Of a stretch of DNA of 64,000 nt, positions 41,151 through 52,881 are shown piece after piece. The position numbers and the translations under genes are program-made. Under the pieces are notes generated by a model. The model saw only the letters and a list, made by a program, of their open reading frames with translations, was not told the DNA's origin and made no database searches. The stretch spans positions 31,051,019 to 31,115,018 of the forward strand of contig OZ020491.1 in assembly GCA_963971405.1 (NCBI GenBank). The letters run 5' to 3'. Origin of the DNA: Psococerastis gibbosa (lineage: Eukaryota > Arthropoda > Insecta > Psocodea > Psocidae). How positions within the stretch are numbered: the first letter of the stretch is position 1; each line of letters starts with the position of its first letter.

Positions 41151-42284
41151 TAATAATAATACCTAACTAAGAAATCATTTAAAAAATATAAATTCAAATA
41201 CATTTCATGCAAACATTTCCGACAGTTACAACGTTGACGGCGATGAACGTAAGCTTAGTGAACTTTAGATTTATATCTTAATTTTAAGTTTTTGGATCAT
41301 TGTAGTTCACTTCTGATATTAAGTATAATTTTAATTTTGCCAGGAATGTTGCCCTAATTGAAGCTCGCTGTAACTCGACAGGGAGCATGTTAAAGCCTCT
41401 AAGTATAATTAATATAACTAAGTTTTAAGTAGGCTATAGCTTCCCAACATTTGATTGACTTTGAAGAGGCAACCTCTCCAGCTGATAATCCCGAAGTAGG
41501 AAATATAAAAAAAACGAAAATATGGGAATTTGTCGATGAGCAGATCTGTACCTACAAATGTATTGTTATTATTTCTGTATAAAAGTTAGGATAATAGTTC
41601 CTAAAAGGTAGCCCGCAAACCCCTGGGGGTCCGCATTTCATACCACAGGAGTACACAAGACACGATTAGAATAAAATACATACAGTATATACATAATTAT
41701 ATTTCTTTGGCATCATTAAAAATAAAAATAATACGTACGGATAGAACTAAAACACATTTCACGTTCAATTGTAATTTTTATCACAAACTTTTTATTCAAT
41801 TTATTTCTTTATTTTGTAAATATTAAATAACCAATAATAAGTATTTAACATTAATAGTTTAATAATATTTAGTGTTAATTATATTAAATAAAAGTATTTT
41901 AATTTATATCAATAAATAATACATACGGATAGATAACCTTAATTATATAAGCATATTAATTATTATTTATTATTAATTAATTTAATTAATAATTAAATAA
42001 TTAATTAATTAATTAATTTAATTATTATTAATTATAATTATTATTATTAATTATTAATTAATTATATATATAAGCACAATTTTTAAATTTTTTTAAAATT
42101 AAACACTCCCAAATATTATTAAAACACACAAACCACGGAAATTCAGGACAAATACGTCGTCTCGATGGAGGGGAGAAATTGACTACTATCCGGTTAAAGG
42201 CGCTGACGTCATTCTGTTAAAGTCTCGTGTCACATCGTCAAAATTCACTCTCATCATTTTCTCATAACGCGGCTAAAGAAGTAT
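41151..42284. other. Non-coding, extremely AT-rich stretch
   Basis: Includes a fragment of the SINE body near 41450-41500 and a ~250-bp block (41810-42080) made almost only of A and T with (TTAA/TAAT)n low-complexity sequence. No gene. Confidence 0.5.
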
Positions 42285-42299
42285 TACTTCAATAAAGCA

Positions 42300-42565
42300 T
42301 TGAAAATAAGGTCATATAAGGAATAAGGATGTCTGAAGAACGCATGCCACGAAAAATGTACAAAGCAAGCATGACGGGAAGACGACGGCCAGGACGGCCA
42401 AGAAACCGCTGGAAGGACGAGTTAGAGAATGACCTTCGCGAGTTGGGAGTCTCCAGATGGTGGAGCATTGTGCAAAACCGAGAAGAATGGAGGAGTGTTG
42501 TCGAGCAGGCCAAAGCCCACCAAGGGCTGTAGAGCCGGAAGAAGAAGAAGAAGAAGATTGAAAAT
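42300..42565 (+). pseudogene. Non-LTR retrotransposon C-terminal relic
   Basis: Ends a plus-strand frame reading 'GRRRPGRPRNRWKDELENDL' and 'SIVQNREEWRSVVEQAKAH' with stop at 42530-42532, followed by a (GAA)n tail at 42538-42558. This is the last ~65 codons of an endonuclease/RT ORF. Confidence 0.78.
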
Positions 42566-42639
42566 AAGGTACTCATTAGAGTATTAGGCCTACCTCAGGT
42601 ATTGTAGGATGAGTTTGACCAGACCCGCAATTGCTGCTG

Positions 42640-42800
42640 AGCCTCAGAGATATAATCATAGTTGTCTACGTAGTAGTACTGAAGATGTCAACCGTAGATG
42701 TAGGCGAAACGTTTGGAAGTGTGATTTTACAACGACCACATCCTATCATCCCGGTTTCTACTCCTTCATTACGTATCTCCGGCCGTGGAAGCCATTGTAA
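42640..42800 (+). repeat. Penelope-like repeat, copy 2
   Basis: ACTGAAGATGTCAACCGTAG followed by GGCGAAACGTTTGGAAG, 'CGACCACATCCTATCATCCCGG' (in two parts) and 'CCGTGGAAGCC.T.GTAATTA'. Aligns with 7660-7750 and 49770-49890. Confidence 0.55.
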
Positions 42801-43534
42801 TTAAACAGAATCGCAAAGCTTACCTGCAACAATGATACATAATACATAATGAAATGAAATGAAAATACGACTTGTAAACAAAACAAAAGGCGAACAATAA
42901 GACTATAAAGTCTTGTTTTCATGCTAACCTTCAAAACTAAAAAAAAAACATTGTAGACTATTATAAATCAATTAAAATTAAATAGAGAAGAAGGAAACAG
43001 AGGAGTAGTAAAAAAGAAGGATAATAGATATAGGGGAGGGGGGGGGGGAATCCACTGTCATCACCATTACAGGACCGGAGAGAGTCTAAGCGTTATCCAA
43101 GATATACTGTTTAATAATTTTCTTAAAGCTAATACCGAAGTTAGATGATCTACAAAAATCTGGACCTGGCGGGGTATAGGTAGTCGATGCCACGGCAATG
43201 TAAAGATCTTGTGTTCAAAGTCCAGAGCTTAGTTAATTGTCAGTATTTTATACTATAAAACGCTGCAATATATTAATTAATAGTAATTTGTTTAAATTTG
43301 TATAAATTATCATATTTATAATTATTATTATTATAAATTCTAGAAATAGACTACGCCTATATGAAAGGTTAGTACAATGTATTTAACATTGGACATAAAG
43401 GAATAAAAGCGGCTACCGCGGATGTTGTTGACCACAGCATTCCAAATTAGTACAGTGATCAAAAGAACAGAACTTCTAACCTATGCCCGGGCTGTATAGT
43501 CCAAGCGCCGCAGCAAAAAAAGTAGGTTCGCAAA
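42801..43534. other. Non-coding stretch
   Basis: AT-rich with a G-run at 43039-43048. Around 43150-43235 is a decayed tRNA-like or SINE-like piece ('CTGGACCTGGCGGGGT ... GTTCAAAGTCCAG'). Confidence 0.35.
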
Positions 43535-45313
43535 GAAATGTTCGGGACCCGATATTTTCTTTTTGGAATATGTTCAGGGCTGTCCTGTGAATGTAAACCC
43601 AAGTTGGCGTCATCGAGGGTGGGGAGCTTCAGCCGCCATATTGAAAAACACGTTTTATTGAATATCTCGCGAACCGCGCATCGCACGATAAAAACAATAG
43701 ATATCATTTTTATAGATAATAATATTTGCCATCTTGTATATTTGAAACATTCTTCTGTAAAATGCATAGTGTTTTATTTGTAGCGCTTCAAACTTTTTAC
43801 AATATGGTTTTTGCTAAATATTTAGTTAATGGTCAATGATAAATTAAAAATCGTGGTAATTAATTTTTTAGAACATGAAATTTCCTATAAATTTCAATGG
43901 AAACTTTTTCACGTAGCATTTGTAGGTTATGAGCCATTGGCGTAAATTCCCAGAATTTCTGGGGGGGCTTTAGGACCCCAAGACCTTGAAACCTTGAAAT
44001 CGATAAATGGTCCCAGTTTTGTGAGGTTTTACGCATATTATACCCTGGAGAAAGGGCCCCCCCCCCGGAGAAAAAACTGATAATTGCAAGGGGAAGTGCG
44101 GTTTTACGAATATTTTATCCTGGAGAAAGGGGGGGCCCGGGGGTCTCCCCCGGAGAAAAAAAATTGATGAATAGGCCCAAATTAAGGAGTTTTTAAGCAT
44201 TTTGCAAGCAGTACAGTTGAGGTTTTAAATACAAAGGAATAAACCTACCACTGAGGGGGGCCCGGGGGTCTCCCCCGAAGGAAAAATTTGAAAAAATAGG
44301 TCAGAAATATTGGGGTTTTAAGCATTTTGAGTAATATATTTTTGCGAAAGGACTTGGTCAATGTGTTGATTTTTCATGATGTCTTTCATGTGAAATAAGC
44401 ATACCAAGAATTAATTTCCCTTTCGTTATTGTGCATACTATGCCTTTCGCCTTCATAACGTCTTTGTCACCAGAAATCCTGGGGGAGGGGCGGGCAGTAA
44501 CCCCCTGTTTACGCCAATGTTTGCAAGAAGTACAATTGAGATATTATAACGACGAATAAACCTACCATTAGGGGGGGGGGGGCGGGGGTCCCCCCCGGAG
44601 AAAAATTTGGAAAAATAGCTCTGAAATATTGGGGTTTTAAGCATTTTGAGTAATATATTTTTTGTGAAAGTACTGTAAAATAAGCATACTAAGAATTAGT
44701 TTCCCTTTCATTATTGTGGATACTATGCCTTTAGCCTCCAAAACGTCTTTGTCACCAAAAATCCTGGGGGGGGCTACGGGTGGACCTGGGGGGGGGGGCT
44801 AAGCCCCCCCCCCAGGACCCCCCTATTTACGCCAATGTTATGAGCTATAACGCTGCTGGAAATGTCGTTTGAACACAAAATAATGTACGTGGTGCAAGTT
44901 TTACCAAGCTGCAGCTCCTAAACTGTAAATGCCACGGGAAAACGTTTCAAATAAAATTTATAGAAAATTTTATGATCTACAAATGAGTTACCACGATTTT
45001 TAATTTATCAGTGACCATTAACTAAATATTTTGCAAAAACCATATTGTAAAAAGTTTGAAGCGCTACAAATAAAACACTATGCATTTTACAGACAAATGT
45101 TTTAAAATAAAGAAAATGGCAAATATTATTATCTATAAAAATAATATCTATTGTTTTTACCGTGCGATGCGCGGTTCACGAGATATTCAATAAAACATGT
45201 TTTTCATGATGGCGGCTGAAGCTCCCCACCCTCGACGACGCCAACTTGGATTTACATTCACGGGACAGCCCTGAACATATTCCAAAAAGAAAATATCGGG
45301 TCCCGAACATTTC
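43535..45313. mobile_element. Foldback element with long terminal inverted repeats (1.78 kb)
   Basis: Left arm 43535-43940 and right arm 44840-45313 are inverted copies starting GAAATGTTCGGGACCCGATA. They share 'GTGGGGAGCTTCAGCCGCCAT', 'CGCGCATCGCACG' (with small changes), 'GCGCTTCAAACTTTTTACAA' and 'AAATTAAAAATCGTGGTAA'. The centre (about 43934-44835) is a separate G/C-rich element bounded by TTGGCGTAAAT inverted ends, holding repeated 'GGGGGCCCGGGGGTC' modules. No ORF. A target duplication was not identified. Confidence 0.75.
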
Positions 45314-45570
45314 AAAAAAAAAAGATACCCGGCTCTTGGCCTATTATGCAAATACACAATTTATGTATATAGACAATAGAGGGCATGCACTTATAACGAA
45401 CGTATTAAAAAAAAAAAAAAATGTGAGCTTAGCGGCACGGCAGAAGTGAAACTTCATTGGCAATCCCAATCAATTTATAACTTATGTAAATAGTAAGTAA
45501 TACAATATTATGTATTATATAGTATTAATTTCTGACTTGTTTCTCATTCAATCTACGAACACAATCCCTA

Positions 45571-46456
45571 AGAACCGGTCCGAGTTTACTCGAACATGCT
45601 TTCCAATTTATCAAGTAGTAGCCTAGCTAGAGAAAATGAGTACTTTTATCGTAAATAATATTACTATAGTTACATTTTGGACATCTCGGGGGGGGGGGGG
45701 GGGGGGGGGGGTTGTCCTCCTGACTTCATTGGAGGTGAAGTAAATTCTAGATAGGTCAGACATTACATTACATTACCACACAGCAACAATGGCAGGGCAC
45801 GCAATGCATTTGAGCGTGAATTTTTAATTTTTCAAAAACATTGTTTTTTTACAGAAAACCAAATAGTTTTTTTGGGAAAGCAACCTGTCCGGTTTCGTTA
45901 CTCAATTTAACACCTAAAACATGCCAGAAGATAGAAATCATCGGTAGAAAGGTTTCGCAGAAAAATTATTTTTTAGTCATTTTTCATTAAAATTTAGTCA
46001 TTTTTATTTTTTTTACCCCCAGAAGCAAACTATCAAGGAGCAAGCGACCCGCCGCATTTTGTTAATATTAATAACGACTACAATATATGTGAATTTAAAA
46101 GAAATCGTTGGAGCCGTTTTTGAGAAATAATTTTTTTAGACTTTTTTGGAGTTTTTTGGAGAATAAAAACCCCCCAAAATGAGTAAGCCCAAAATAAAAA
46201 TAAAGGTCTTGAGGTATGATTTTTGTGAACCTACTTGCCAAATTTCATCAAAATCGACCGGGTAGTTTGCCCGGAAATCGACGTACAGACAGACAGACAT
46301 ACAGACAGACAGACAGAGCGACAGGCAGGCATTTCGTAAAAAACACTTTTTTGGGTTCCTGGTACCTCAAAACGTGTAAATCCATTGAAATCTCGGAATC
46401 GAAAATTTCGACCACCACAAAGCTTTCCTTATACTACGTATAAATTGGAAAAGCAA
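45571..46456 (+). repeat. Dispersed repeat family R1, copy 2
   Basis: Full-length copy; same ends as 1934-2791. The G-run at the homologous position has grown to 24 (45688-45711). The ORF at 46216-46443 is the translated GACA-repeat tail and is not a gene. Confidence 0.82.
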
Positions 46457-47417
46457 TTATAATACATAATGCATAATTTTATTTATTACATAGGCTATAC
46501 GTACTTAAATTGTACTAAATTGATTTGGAATGCTAATGAAGTTTTCACTTCTGCCATGCGGTCTTAAGCACACGCTCGGTTTTTTCAATATATATTATTT
46601 TTCAATATTACCAAACCGCTAAATACACAAACTAGCCTCACAATGTAAAACAAATAATCGTTTTAAGTAGTTAAAGTTGTATTGTAAAAAAAAAAAAAAA
46701 GTTAACGCGCCCATGCAATTCAATAGTACCACGTGGGGTCCCCTCCTTCAGTATGCCCAATAGTTCAGACTACAACCCTACTTATTTTTTTGCTACGTGT
46801 CGCGCCACAGGGGGCCATCCCAACTCATTGCCCTGCTAAAATCTGTTATAGGTGCACCCAAAGAAGTTTCACTTCAAAAAAAGAAGATCTAACCTGACCC
46901 CTCACTACTTTAAGTAAAAGGGACTTCCCAAATGGTCTTTCTCAGTCACTCTGGGAAAACAAGTAGGGTTCAAGGTGTTTTTGCAATATCTCATTATTAT
47001 AATTGGGGAATCCTGTTCCCCTCTATTCGCCAGGTATCGGCGATTACTGGTATTCTAATACATTGATATTGCCATCCAAGACACGGATAAATCAACAATA
47101 ATATAGGAACTAGGCGCTAGCCTACGACTTTCATAAGAAAGGTTGTTGATACGAGTCTCACAGCTAACCGCCAGGTATATATGTATTCGGTTCTGCTTCA
47201 AAAGGTATGTATAGCAGGCGGTCCATCTAGTTGAGTGCAAAGATATGTCTACAGACGACCGATTTAATTCCTACGCTCCAAATGAAAAACAAAATAGCGT
47301 AAGGACTAACGAACCCATTTGATCAGTGGGCTCAGATCCCAAGTCTTGCACTAGCGGATTCAGCTATAGGCTAATGGGGCTAAAAACCCCCACCCCCTCT
47401 CTTACCCAACTTACACT
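46457..47417. other. Non-coding stretch
   Basis: No gene seen; contains an A15 run at 46686-46700 and scattered simple sequence. Confidence 0.4.
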
Positions 47418-47595
47418 CAGGGGCGGGCACAGCGATATTTTTTGGGGGAGGGGGTCATCACCAAGGCTGCCAGAACCAGAACTCAATAAAATCCTGAATA
47501 AGATGTTATGTGCATTGTTTTTTCAATTACCAATAAAAATTTGGGGGGGGGGGTCATAGGGGTCATGACCCCCCCCCCCCTTGTGCCCGCCCCTG
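47418..47595. mobile_element. hAT-type MITE (178 bp)
   Basis: Ends CAGGGGCGGGCACA on both sides (inverted), with a perfect 8-bp duplication CTTACACT at 47410-47417 and 47596-47603. G- and C-runs lie near the right end. Confidence 0.88.
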
Positions 47596-47817
47596 CTTAC
47601 ACTAGATAGAAAGCTCTTTCAAAAAAATCTTCACTCTATCAAAGACCTCCTGACTATAGGCTTTCCATCTACTAGTTCAGCCCCCCCCCCCCTTTAAAAA
47701 CTTCTAGATCCTCCAGTGAAGTCATTCTTGTTACACTGTGCCAATGGAAATAAAATGGCCACAGCTTGTCCATTATCAATTGTAACCTTGATTGCTTGTT
47801 TGTTTTCCAACGCCAGC

Positions 47818-48590
47818 TTTCAGCATTTCTGCTTTAAGCAGCACTGTAAAGCTGGTCATTCAGGAGGGCTCCAAACGGAGCCGCGCCAAACCGATTGGCG
47901 CACCCTGTTCCATTTGGCGTTAGCGCCATTTAGAAGGGTCATTCACGACTACGCCGAGTCAGTCGCTCCAAGTCCGTCAATGTGTACAGAATCCCATCCG
48001 TGCCGCGCCAGATTTCCACGTTCACGGGGCTATCAACGGGCTATCGCGCCAATTGGCGCAGCGCGATGGATTTCAGGCAGGTTGGATTTCCGATTTGCCG
48101 TCGGCGCCGCGCCAAGTCTCCTGGTTTTTCGCATTCACCATCCGGCCACAGGCCATTTGGCGCGTTGAAGCCCTCGTGAATGGCCAGCTTAAGCCTGGCG
48201 GGGGGAGGGAGTCCGTTTATTAACTTGAGGCACCCTATGGCCAGACTGGTATGAATAGAGAGGGGAGAAGGGGAATTGACTGACAGGGTGGACCTCCTGA
48301 TTATTGTGGATTCCGAACCACTTGGGGAACACAGTAAAGTCACACAATTATTTCAGAAGTAACAAGGACTCGACACGCACTCAGACTGACTGGTATAGTC
48401 TCAGTTATCATGTCCCACCATGTTCTTCGGCCAACGCTGTGCACACTGCCAAGTTTATCGCAGTTTGCAACAGGCTCTATTTTGGTAGATTCAACTTGGT
48501 ATGGCCATTGGCACTTGTAACCGGTGTAGGCCGACATCGAGAACGTATACCAGTTTGCCAATGTCAACAAATTCATACGGAAACAATACA
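47818..48590 (+). repeat. Dispersed repeat family R3, copy 2 (interrupted)
   Basis: Matches 3120-3470 on both sides of the 340-bp MITE at 47850-48189: 'TTTCAGCATTTCTGCTTTAAG' before it, 'GCCTGGCGGGGGGA' and 'GTGGACCTCCTGATTAT' after it. It continues to join directly with an R1 fragment at 48592. ORFs in it are not credible. Confidence 0.72.
47850..48189. mobile_element. GC-rich Harbinger-like MITE (340 bp)
   Basis: Ends AGCTGGTCATTCAGGAGGGC / AGCTGGCCATTCACGAGGGC, flanked by TAA at 47847-47849 and 48190-48192. The uninterrupted R3 copy at 3100-3470 provides the empty site. The interior is unusually GC-rich for the window and repeats GCGCCAA/TTGGCGC many times. Confidence 0.87.
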
Positions 48591-48591
48591 A

Positions 48592-48650
48592 AGAACCGGT
48601 CCGAGTTTACTCGAACATGCTTTCCAATTTATCAAAATTAGCAGACAGAG
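48592..48650 (+). repeat. R1 left-end fragment
   Basis: Starts AGAACCGGTCCGAGTTTAC; breaks off after about 60 bp at the R2 repeat. Confidence 0.75.
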
Positions 48651-48662
48651 AACTAATAACTC

Positions 48663-48835
48663 GGGTAAGTAAGTTATTTCATTGTATTGTATTTGAGTGC
48701 CCACCCCACACAGCTAATTAACAGGTTGCACGACCAGGGGAAGTTGCCGCCTTTCACATACTGTATATGGATAGTGGAGCGGTGGAGGCTACGCCGGGAA
48801 CCGCCTGTTGTACATAAAAAGAAATGTAATAATAA
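48663..48835 (+). repeat. Dispersed repeat family R2, copy 1 (~172 bp)
   Basis: GGGTAAGTAAGTTATTTC through 'AACAGGTTGCACGACCAGGGG' to AAAAAGAAATGTAATAATAA. A second copy is at 52441-52606. An A-rich 3' end suggests a SINE-like unit; no tRNA boxes recognised. Confidence 0.7.
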
Positions 48836-49084
48836 AGAACCGGTCCGAGTTTACTCGAACATGCTTTCCAATTTATCAACATTAGTATATAGAAGGGGGA
48901 TTCACTCTGTTGATAGAAAGTAGAAATAGAACTGCAGTTTTTCTACGGTAGAAATAATGCCATAAGGACATGTGTTAATCGTGTCTTTCTACGGCTTTCT
49001 ACTACTTGGGGAATCAAAAACAAAGCAAACGGTCGACCATATTTGTTGTTTTTATTGCTCATATTTAATTATTTAATTTTAAAA

Positions 49085-49204
49085 ATGAGTTGTACAAGAC
49101 AAATAAATGACAAAAAACAGAAGGAAACATGTAGCAAGAGGTGGACTGCGGAAGCTGTTAATAAGTTCCTCGAGATATTAATAGCCAAAGTACAAGAAAC
49201 TTAA
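49085..49204 (+). pseudogene. Myb/SANT-like N-terminal exon remnant
   Basis: 39 codons from ATG: basic start then 'KRWTAEAVNKFLEILIAK', the first helix pattern of Myb/SANT-like (MADF-type) proteins of Harbinger elements. A TAA at 49202-49204 precedes a strong splice-donor string GGAGGTAAGT, so the exon appears broken just before its junction. Confidence 0.4.
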
Positions 49205-49759
49205 TTTGGAGGTAAGTTGCGTGTGTTTATATCAAAATTAAATATGCTGCTTACGTTATTTGCTGTTGATACCCATCTGAAAATCGCCGAAACATACTAG
49301 GAATTAGGATTACAATTGACTGTTATTAACACGTAAGTTTTACGCTTAAAAAAGCCGCAGACACAACTACTTCGTTCCTTTGAAGTACGTAGGTACTGTA
49401 CTTATGCCTCATGTTTTGCATTTGTTCGGGTATTTAGGTAAATTATTCCTTAGGGCTATTCTGCAGGAAATTTGGAGTTACTGTACATTTGAATACGGCG
49501 TTCAGTAATTTTGCTACGAATAATAATATTGGTGTGGTGCATGGATTCTATATTATTGAATGCAGTTAGGTCTACACATCACCGGTTTTTCTTTCTGTTT
49601 CAGAAACCAACCGCCCAGACAACAACAAAAAGAATGACGCCAACGACCCAATCAGAAACGAGAGCGCCTGCGCACCGAACCATACCTGCACCACAGCACC
49701 AGTCAGTCAGTCAGTTGCTACGATACCTCCGCGATACAACCTTAGAAGTATAGGTGTAC

Positions 49760-49890
49760 GTAACCCCACTGAAGATGTCGTACGCAGTTGTAGACGAAAA
49801 ATTTGGAAGCCTACTTTGAAATCGACCACGGCCTATTAGCCCGGATTCTTGTGTCCCCTTATTAGACTCCAACCGTGAAAGCCTTCGTTA
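49760..49890 (+). repeat. Penelope-like repeat, copy 3
   Basis: CCACTGAAGATGTCGTACGC, then GACGAAAAATTTGGAAG, 'CGACCACGGCCTATTAGCCCGG' (in two parts) and 'CCGTGAAAGCCTTCG'. Downstream of a Thr/Pro-rich ORF (49511-49753) that is not credible as a gene. Confidence 0.5.
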
Positions 49891-51764
49891 TTATATTGAA
49901 TTCAATATGTGTCGTTCGATACAATTTAAGTGTTATTTTATTATTCTATTGTCAAATCAATAAAACATTGAACCATATTTGCTTTGTATATAGGCCTTAA
50001 TACATTAGTTATTTAATTTGCTTACATTAGTTATGATACTATTTATACGAATTGTTAATGCTGCTGGCGTAAGTCAATCATCGAAAGAGAACGAACGGTC
50101 TAGCTATAAAATACTTATAATTGACAGAGGCTGCATCATAGCTTTAAATCTGTTTCCATGAGCACCTTCCTTTTACTGGTACCGGCTGTATTATCTTGTA
50201 CATCTTGCGCTTTAATGGCATAATTTTGTTTGCGTGAGTAGGAACTCTCCACAACCGTCTAAGTAGCCAATACAATGAGGCAGCTCGTGAATTTTTGAAT
50301 TTCTCTTCTTTCCTCTTCAATTGGCCAATGCAAAACTCTCATGAAAATGTTAAACCGCACATTTCGTCGTGGATTCGTGGCTCGGAAGCACGTTGGTCCA
50401 CCACTCCTTAGATTTAGGGACAGACCCAATGCAAAAGCGTACGCTATAGGCCTACCGTATTGACATGACCACAGAAATATCGTCGATGGCTTGACATAGT
50501 ATTTCTTCCTCCTCTTCAAAATTCTCGCACATCATTGCATTGCATTTTTCCGCGAGGAAGTTGATGGCTTTCAACATATTTCCTAATTTAGGCATAGGTA
50601 GGTAGGTAATGAAAAATAAGTTTAAACTTAAAGTGAAAAAAACACCTGCTAAAATCAAAAACAAATTACACGGCTAAAAACAAAAACAAACTGACAAAAA
50701 GACAAGAACGTAGCGCCCACACCTGTTGGTAGTTCCTTGTAGTATACAATTTCAATTTTTACCTCACAGAATGCGCCTTAAAAACTTTCTCTATTTCTAC
50801 CGTTGACGGAGGTATCCTCAATCTGAGCTTTTTTTAGATTTTTCTATTCCCTTTTCTATCAACAGAGTGAATCCCCCTAGAGAATATGAGTAATTTCATG
50901 GTAAATAATTTTCCAGTGGTTAAATTTCCGATATATCGGGGGGGGGGGGGGTTGTCCACCTGACGTCACTGGAAGTGAGGTAAATTCTAGATAGGTCAGA
51001 CCAACACATTAATTACCACACAGCAATAATGGCAGGGCACGCAATGCATATGAGTGCGAATTTTCTATCATTTTTTCCAAAAAATAATTTTTTGCACAAA
51101 TAAAATATTTTTTTTGGAATGAAACCTATCCAGTTTCGTTACTCAATTTAACACCTAATTCATGCCTGAAGGTAGAAATCATTGATAGAAAGGTTTCGCA
51201 GAAAAATTATTTTTTCGTCATTTTTAATTAAAATTTAGTTATTTTTATTTTTTTACCCCCAGAAGCAAACTATCAAGGGGCAAGCGACCCCACGCATTTT
51301 GTCAACATTAATAACGACTTGAATATATGTGAATTTAAAAGAATTCGTTAGAGCCGTTTTTGAGAAATAAAATTTTTAGACGTTTTTTTGAAGTTTTTTG
51401 AAAATAAAACCCCCCGAAATTGAGTTAGTCCAAGCAAACCTGCGTGCCAAATTTCATCAAAATCGACCGAGTAGTTTGTCCACAAATCGACGAACAGACA
51501 GACCGACAGACCGACAGACATTTCGTAAAAACCACTTTTTTTGGTTCCTGGGACCTCAAAACGTGTAAATACGTTGAAATCTCGGAATCAAAAATTTCGA
51601 CTATCACAAAGCTTTCCTTATACTACGTATAAATTGGAAAGCAATAATGTCCGAAATCCATTGAATCCTTGGCATTGGACAAGGGAACAGTGGGCCACAA
51701 TAAGTAGGCCAGGTTCATAAAAACATCCTTCAGGGCATTATTCCCGGATTAGTTAGTTAGCCTT

Positions 51765-52006
51765 TAAATAAATAAATAAATAAATGTATAGGACTTTATA
51801 AGGACATTTTGTTCTTTTACTAAGCCAACCTAGTAGAGTTAGGTGTATAAAGCCCTCTCTTACACTCAACTAAGAAAACCCGGGACCACCAGCTTTACAT
51901 GCCCTCAGAAGCATGGCCAGAAAATGTAGCCAGTGTGGGACTCGAACCAACAGCCTTTCGGGTTAAAGTCAGAGTCCGTACCACTACTCTACATGTCCTG
52001 ACCCTT
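51765..52006 (-). repeat. tRNA-headed SINE with (TTTA)n tail (minus strand)
   Basis: Minus strand: head GGGTCAGGACATGTAGAGTA, A box TGTAGAGTAGTGGTACGG, B box GGTTCGAGTCCCACAC, ~150-bp body, then a (TTTA)n tail seen as TAAATAAATAAATAAATG at ~51768-51785. Confidence 0.72.
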
Positions 52007-52440
52007 AAAACGCCTTTAAACGCCGTGGTAGGTCTGCTGATACCTTTTCTACATATTGCATTATAGTACAAGACAACTGTAATGGATATGTAATGGGACC
52101 AGTTTATTGCTACTTGTGTCCTCGAGCAAGATCTTCACACAAGAAATGACGTCAGAGGTACCTACCTACCTATACAGTTGGTTTAGACGCAGCCAGGTTC
52201 AGGTTGGCCAGTAGGCTACAGTGTCTGTTTTACCATGAATGCATTTTTTCCTTAAGTAACTTATATCTGAAAATAACACGCAGATGTTGCGGATATTAAA
52301 AACCTGTTGCTTATACGGTTGTATGGAGGAAGATTTAACTTTTGAAACTAATCATTAGTAAGAGTATTGTAATTTAACTTATTTTTGTAGGAACGGGAAG
52401 TAGCTAACTTACTATTATTAACTTCGAATTAATTATAACT

Positions 52441-52606
52441 GGGGTAAGTAAGTTATTTCATTGTATTGTATTTGAGTGCCCACCCTACACAGCGAATTAA
52501 CAGGTTGCACGACCAGGGGAAGTTGCCGCCTTTCACATACTGTGTATGGATAGTGGAGTGGTGGAGGCAGCAACCTGTTATACATAAAAAGAAATGTAAT
52601 AATAAA
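52441..52606 (+). repeat. Dispersed repeat family R2, copy 2
   Basis: Aligns with 48663-48835 from GGGTAAGTAAG to GAAATGTAATAATAA, with a 10-bp deletion near 'GGTGGAGGC'. Confidence 0.7.
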
Positions 52607-52881
52607 TAAGTTATTTAATTATGAAGCATGCTGATGCCCTCTATATGATCGCATACAAGGCCTTCGCAGGCGTTGTGGTAGCGCGCTCGCACTACTAGAA
52701 CACCTCCCTTAACACCATGCGATCGGAGACCTCTAGTAACTCAATAAAGACATTACACACCTACTGAGGCGACTTGAAGGATTATATTTGGATGGATTCA
52801 TTACAATGCTTTTTAATATAGGGTTAGTTGGAGTGACATTGCATATAGTGTGTTAATAATCATTAGAGGTATGAGCCTCAT

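Larger units (their letters stand above)
48893..50877. mobile_element. Harbinger-like DNA transposon, defective (~1.98 kb)
   Basis: Inverted ends GGGGGATTCACTCTGTTGAT then AGAAA on both sides; TAG on either side (48890-48892 and 50878-50880) looks like a 3-bp target duplication. It has a plus-strand Myb/SANT-like exon remnant (49085) and minus-strand acidic coding remnants (50664-50452), the two-gene layout of PIF/Harbinger. The DDE transposase is missing. A Penelope-like repeat (49760-49890) is inserted in it. Confidence 0.72.
48836..51645 (+). repeat. R1 copy 3, split by a 2-kb DNA transposon
   Basis: The left 59 bp (48836-48894) and the remaining ~770 bp (50878-51645) join to give one full R1 copy when the inserted element 48893-50877 is removed. 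Its G-run is 14 long (50938-50951). Confidence 0.8.

Noticed and set aside
43538-43783. ORFs on both strands of the foldback arm (43459-43783, 45246-45449)
   Set aside because: Each is the same inverted-repeat sequence read in different directions; no protein features.
46216-46443. ORF with DRQTDRQT-like repeats
   Set aside because: Translation of the GACA-rich tail of repeat R1, which recurs at 51444 and 2640.
47716-48179. 150-codon ORF
   Set aside because: It crosses the boundary between repeat R3 and the inserted 340-bp MITE; coding appearance comes from the GC-rich repeats.
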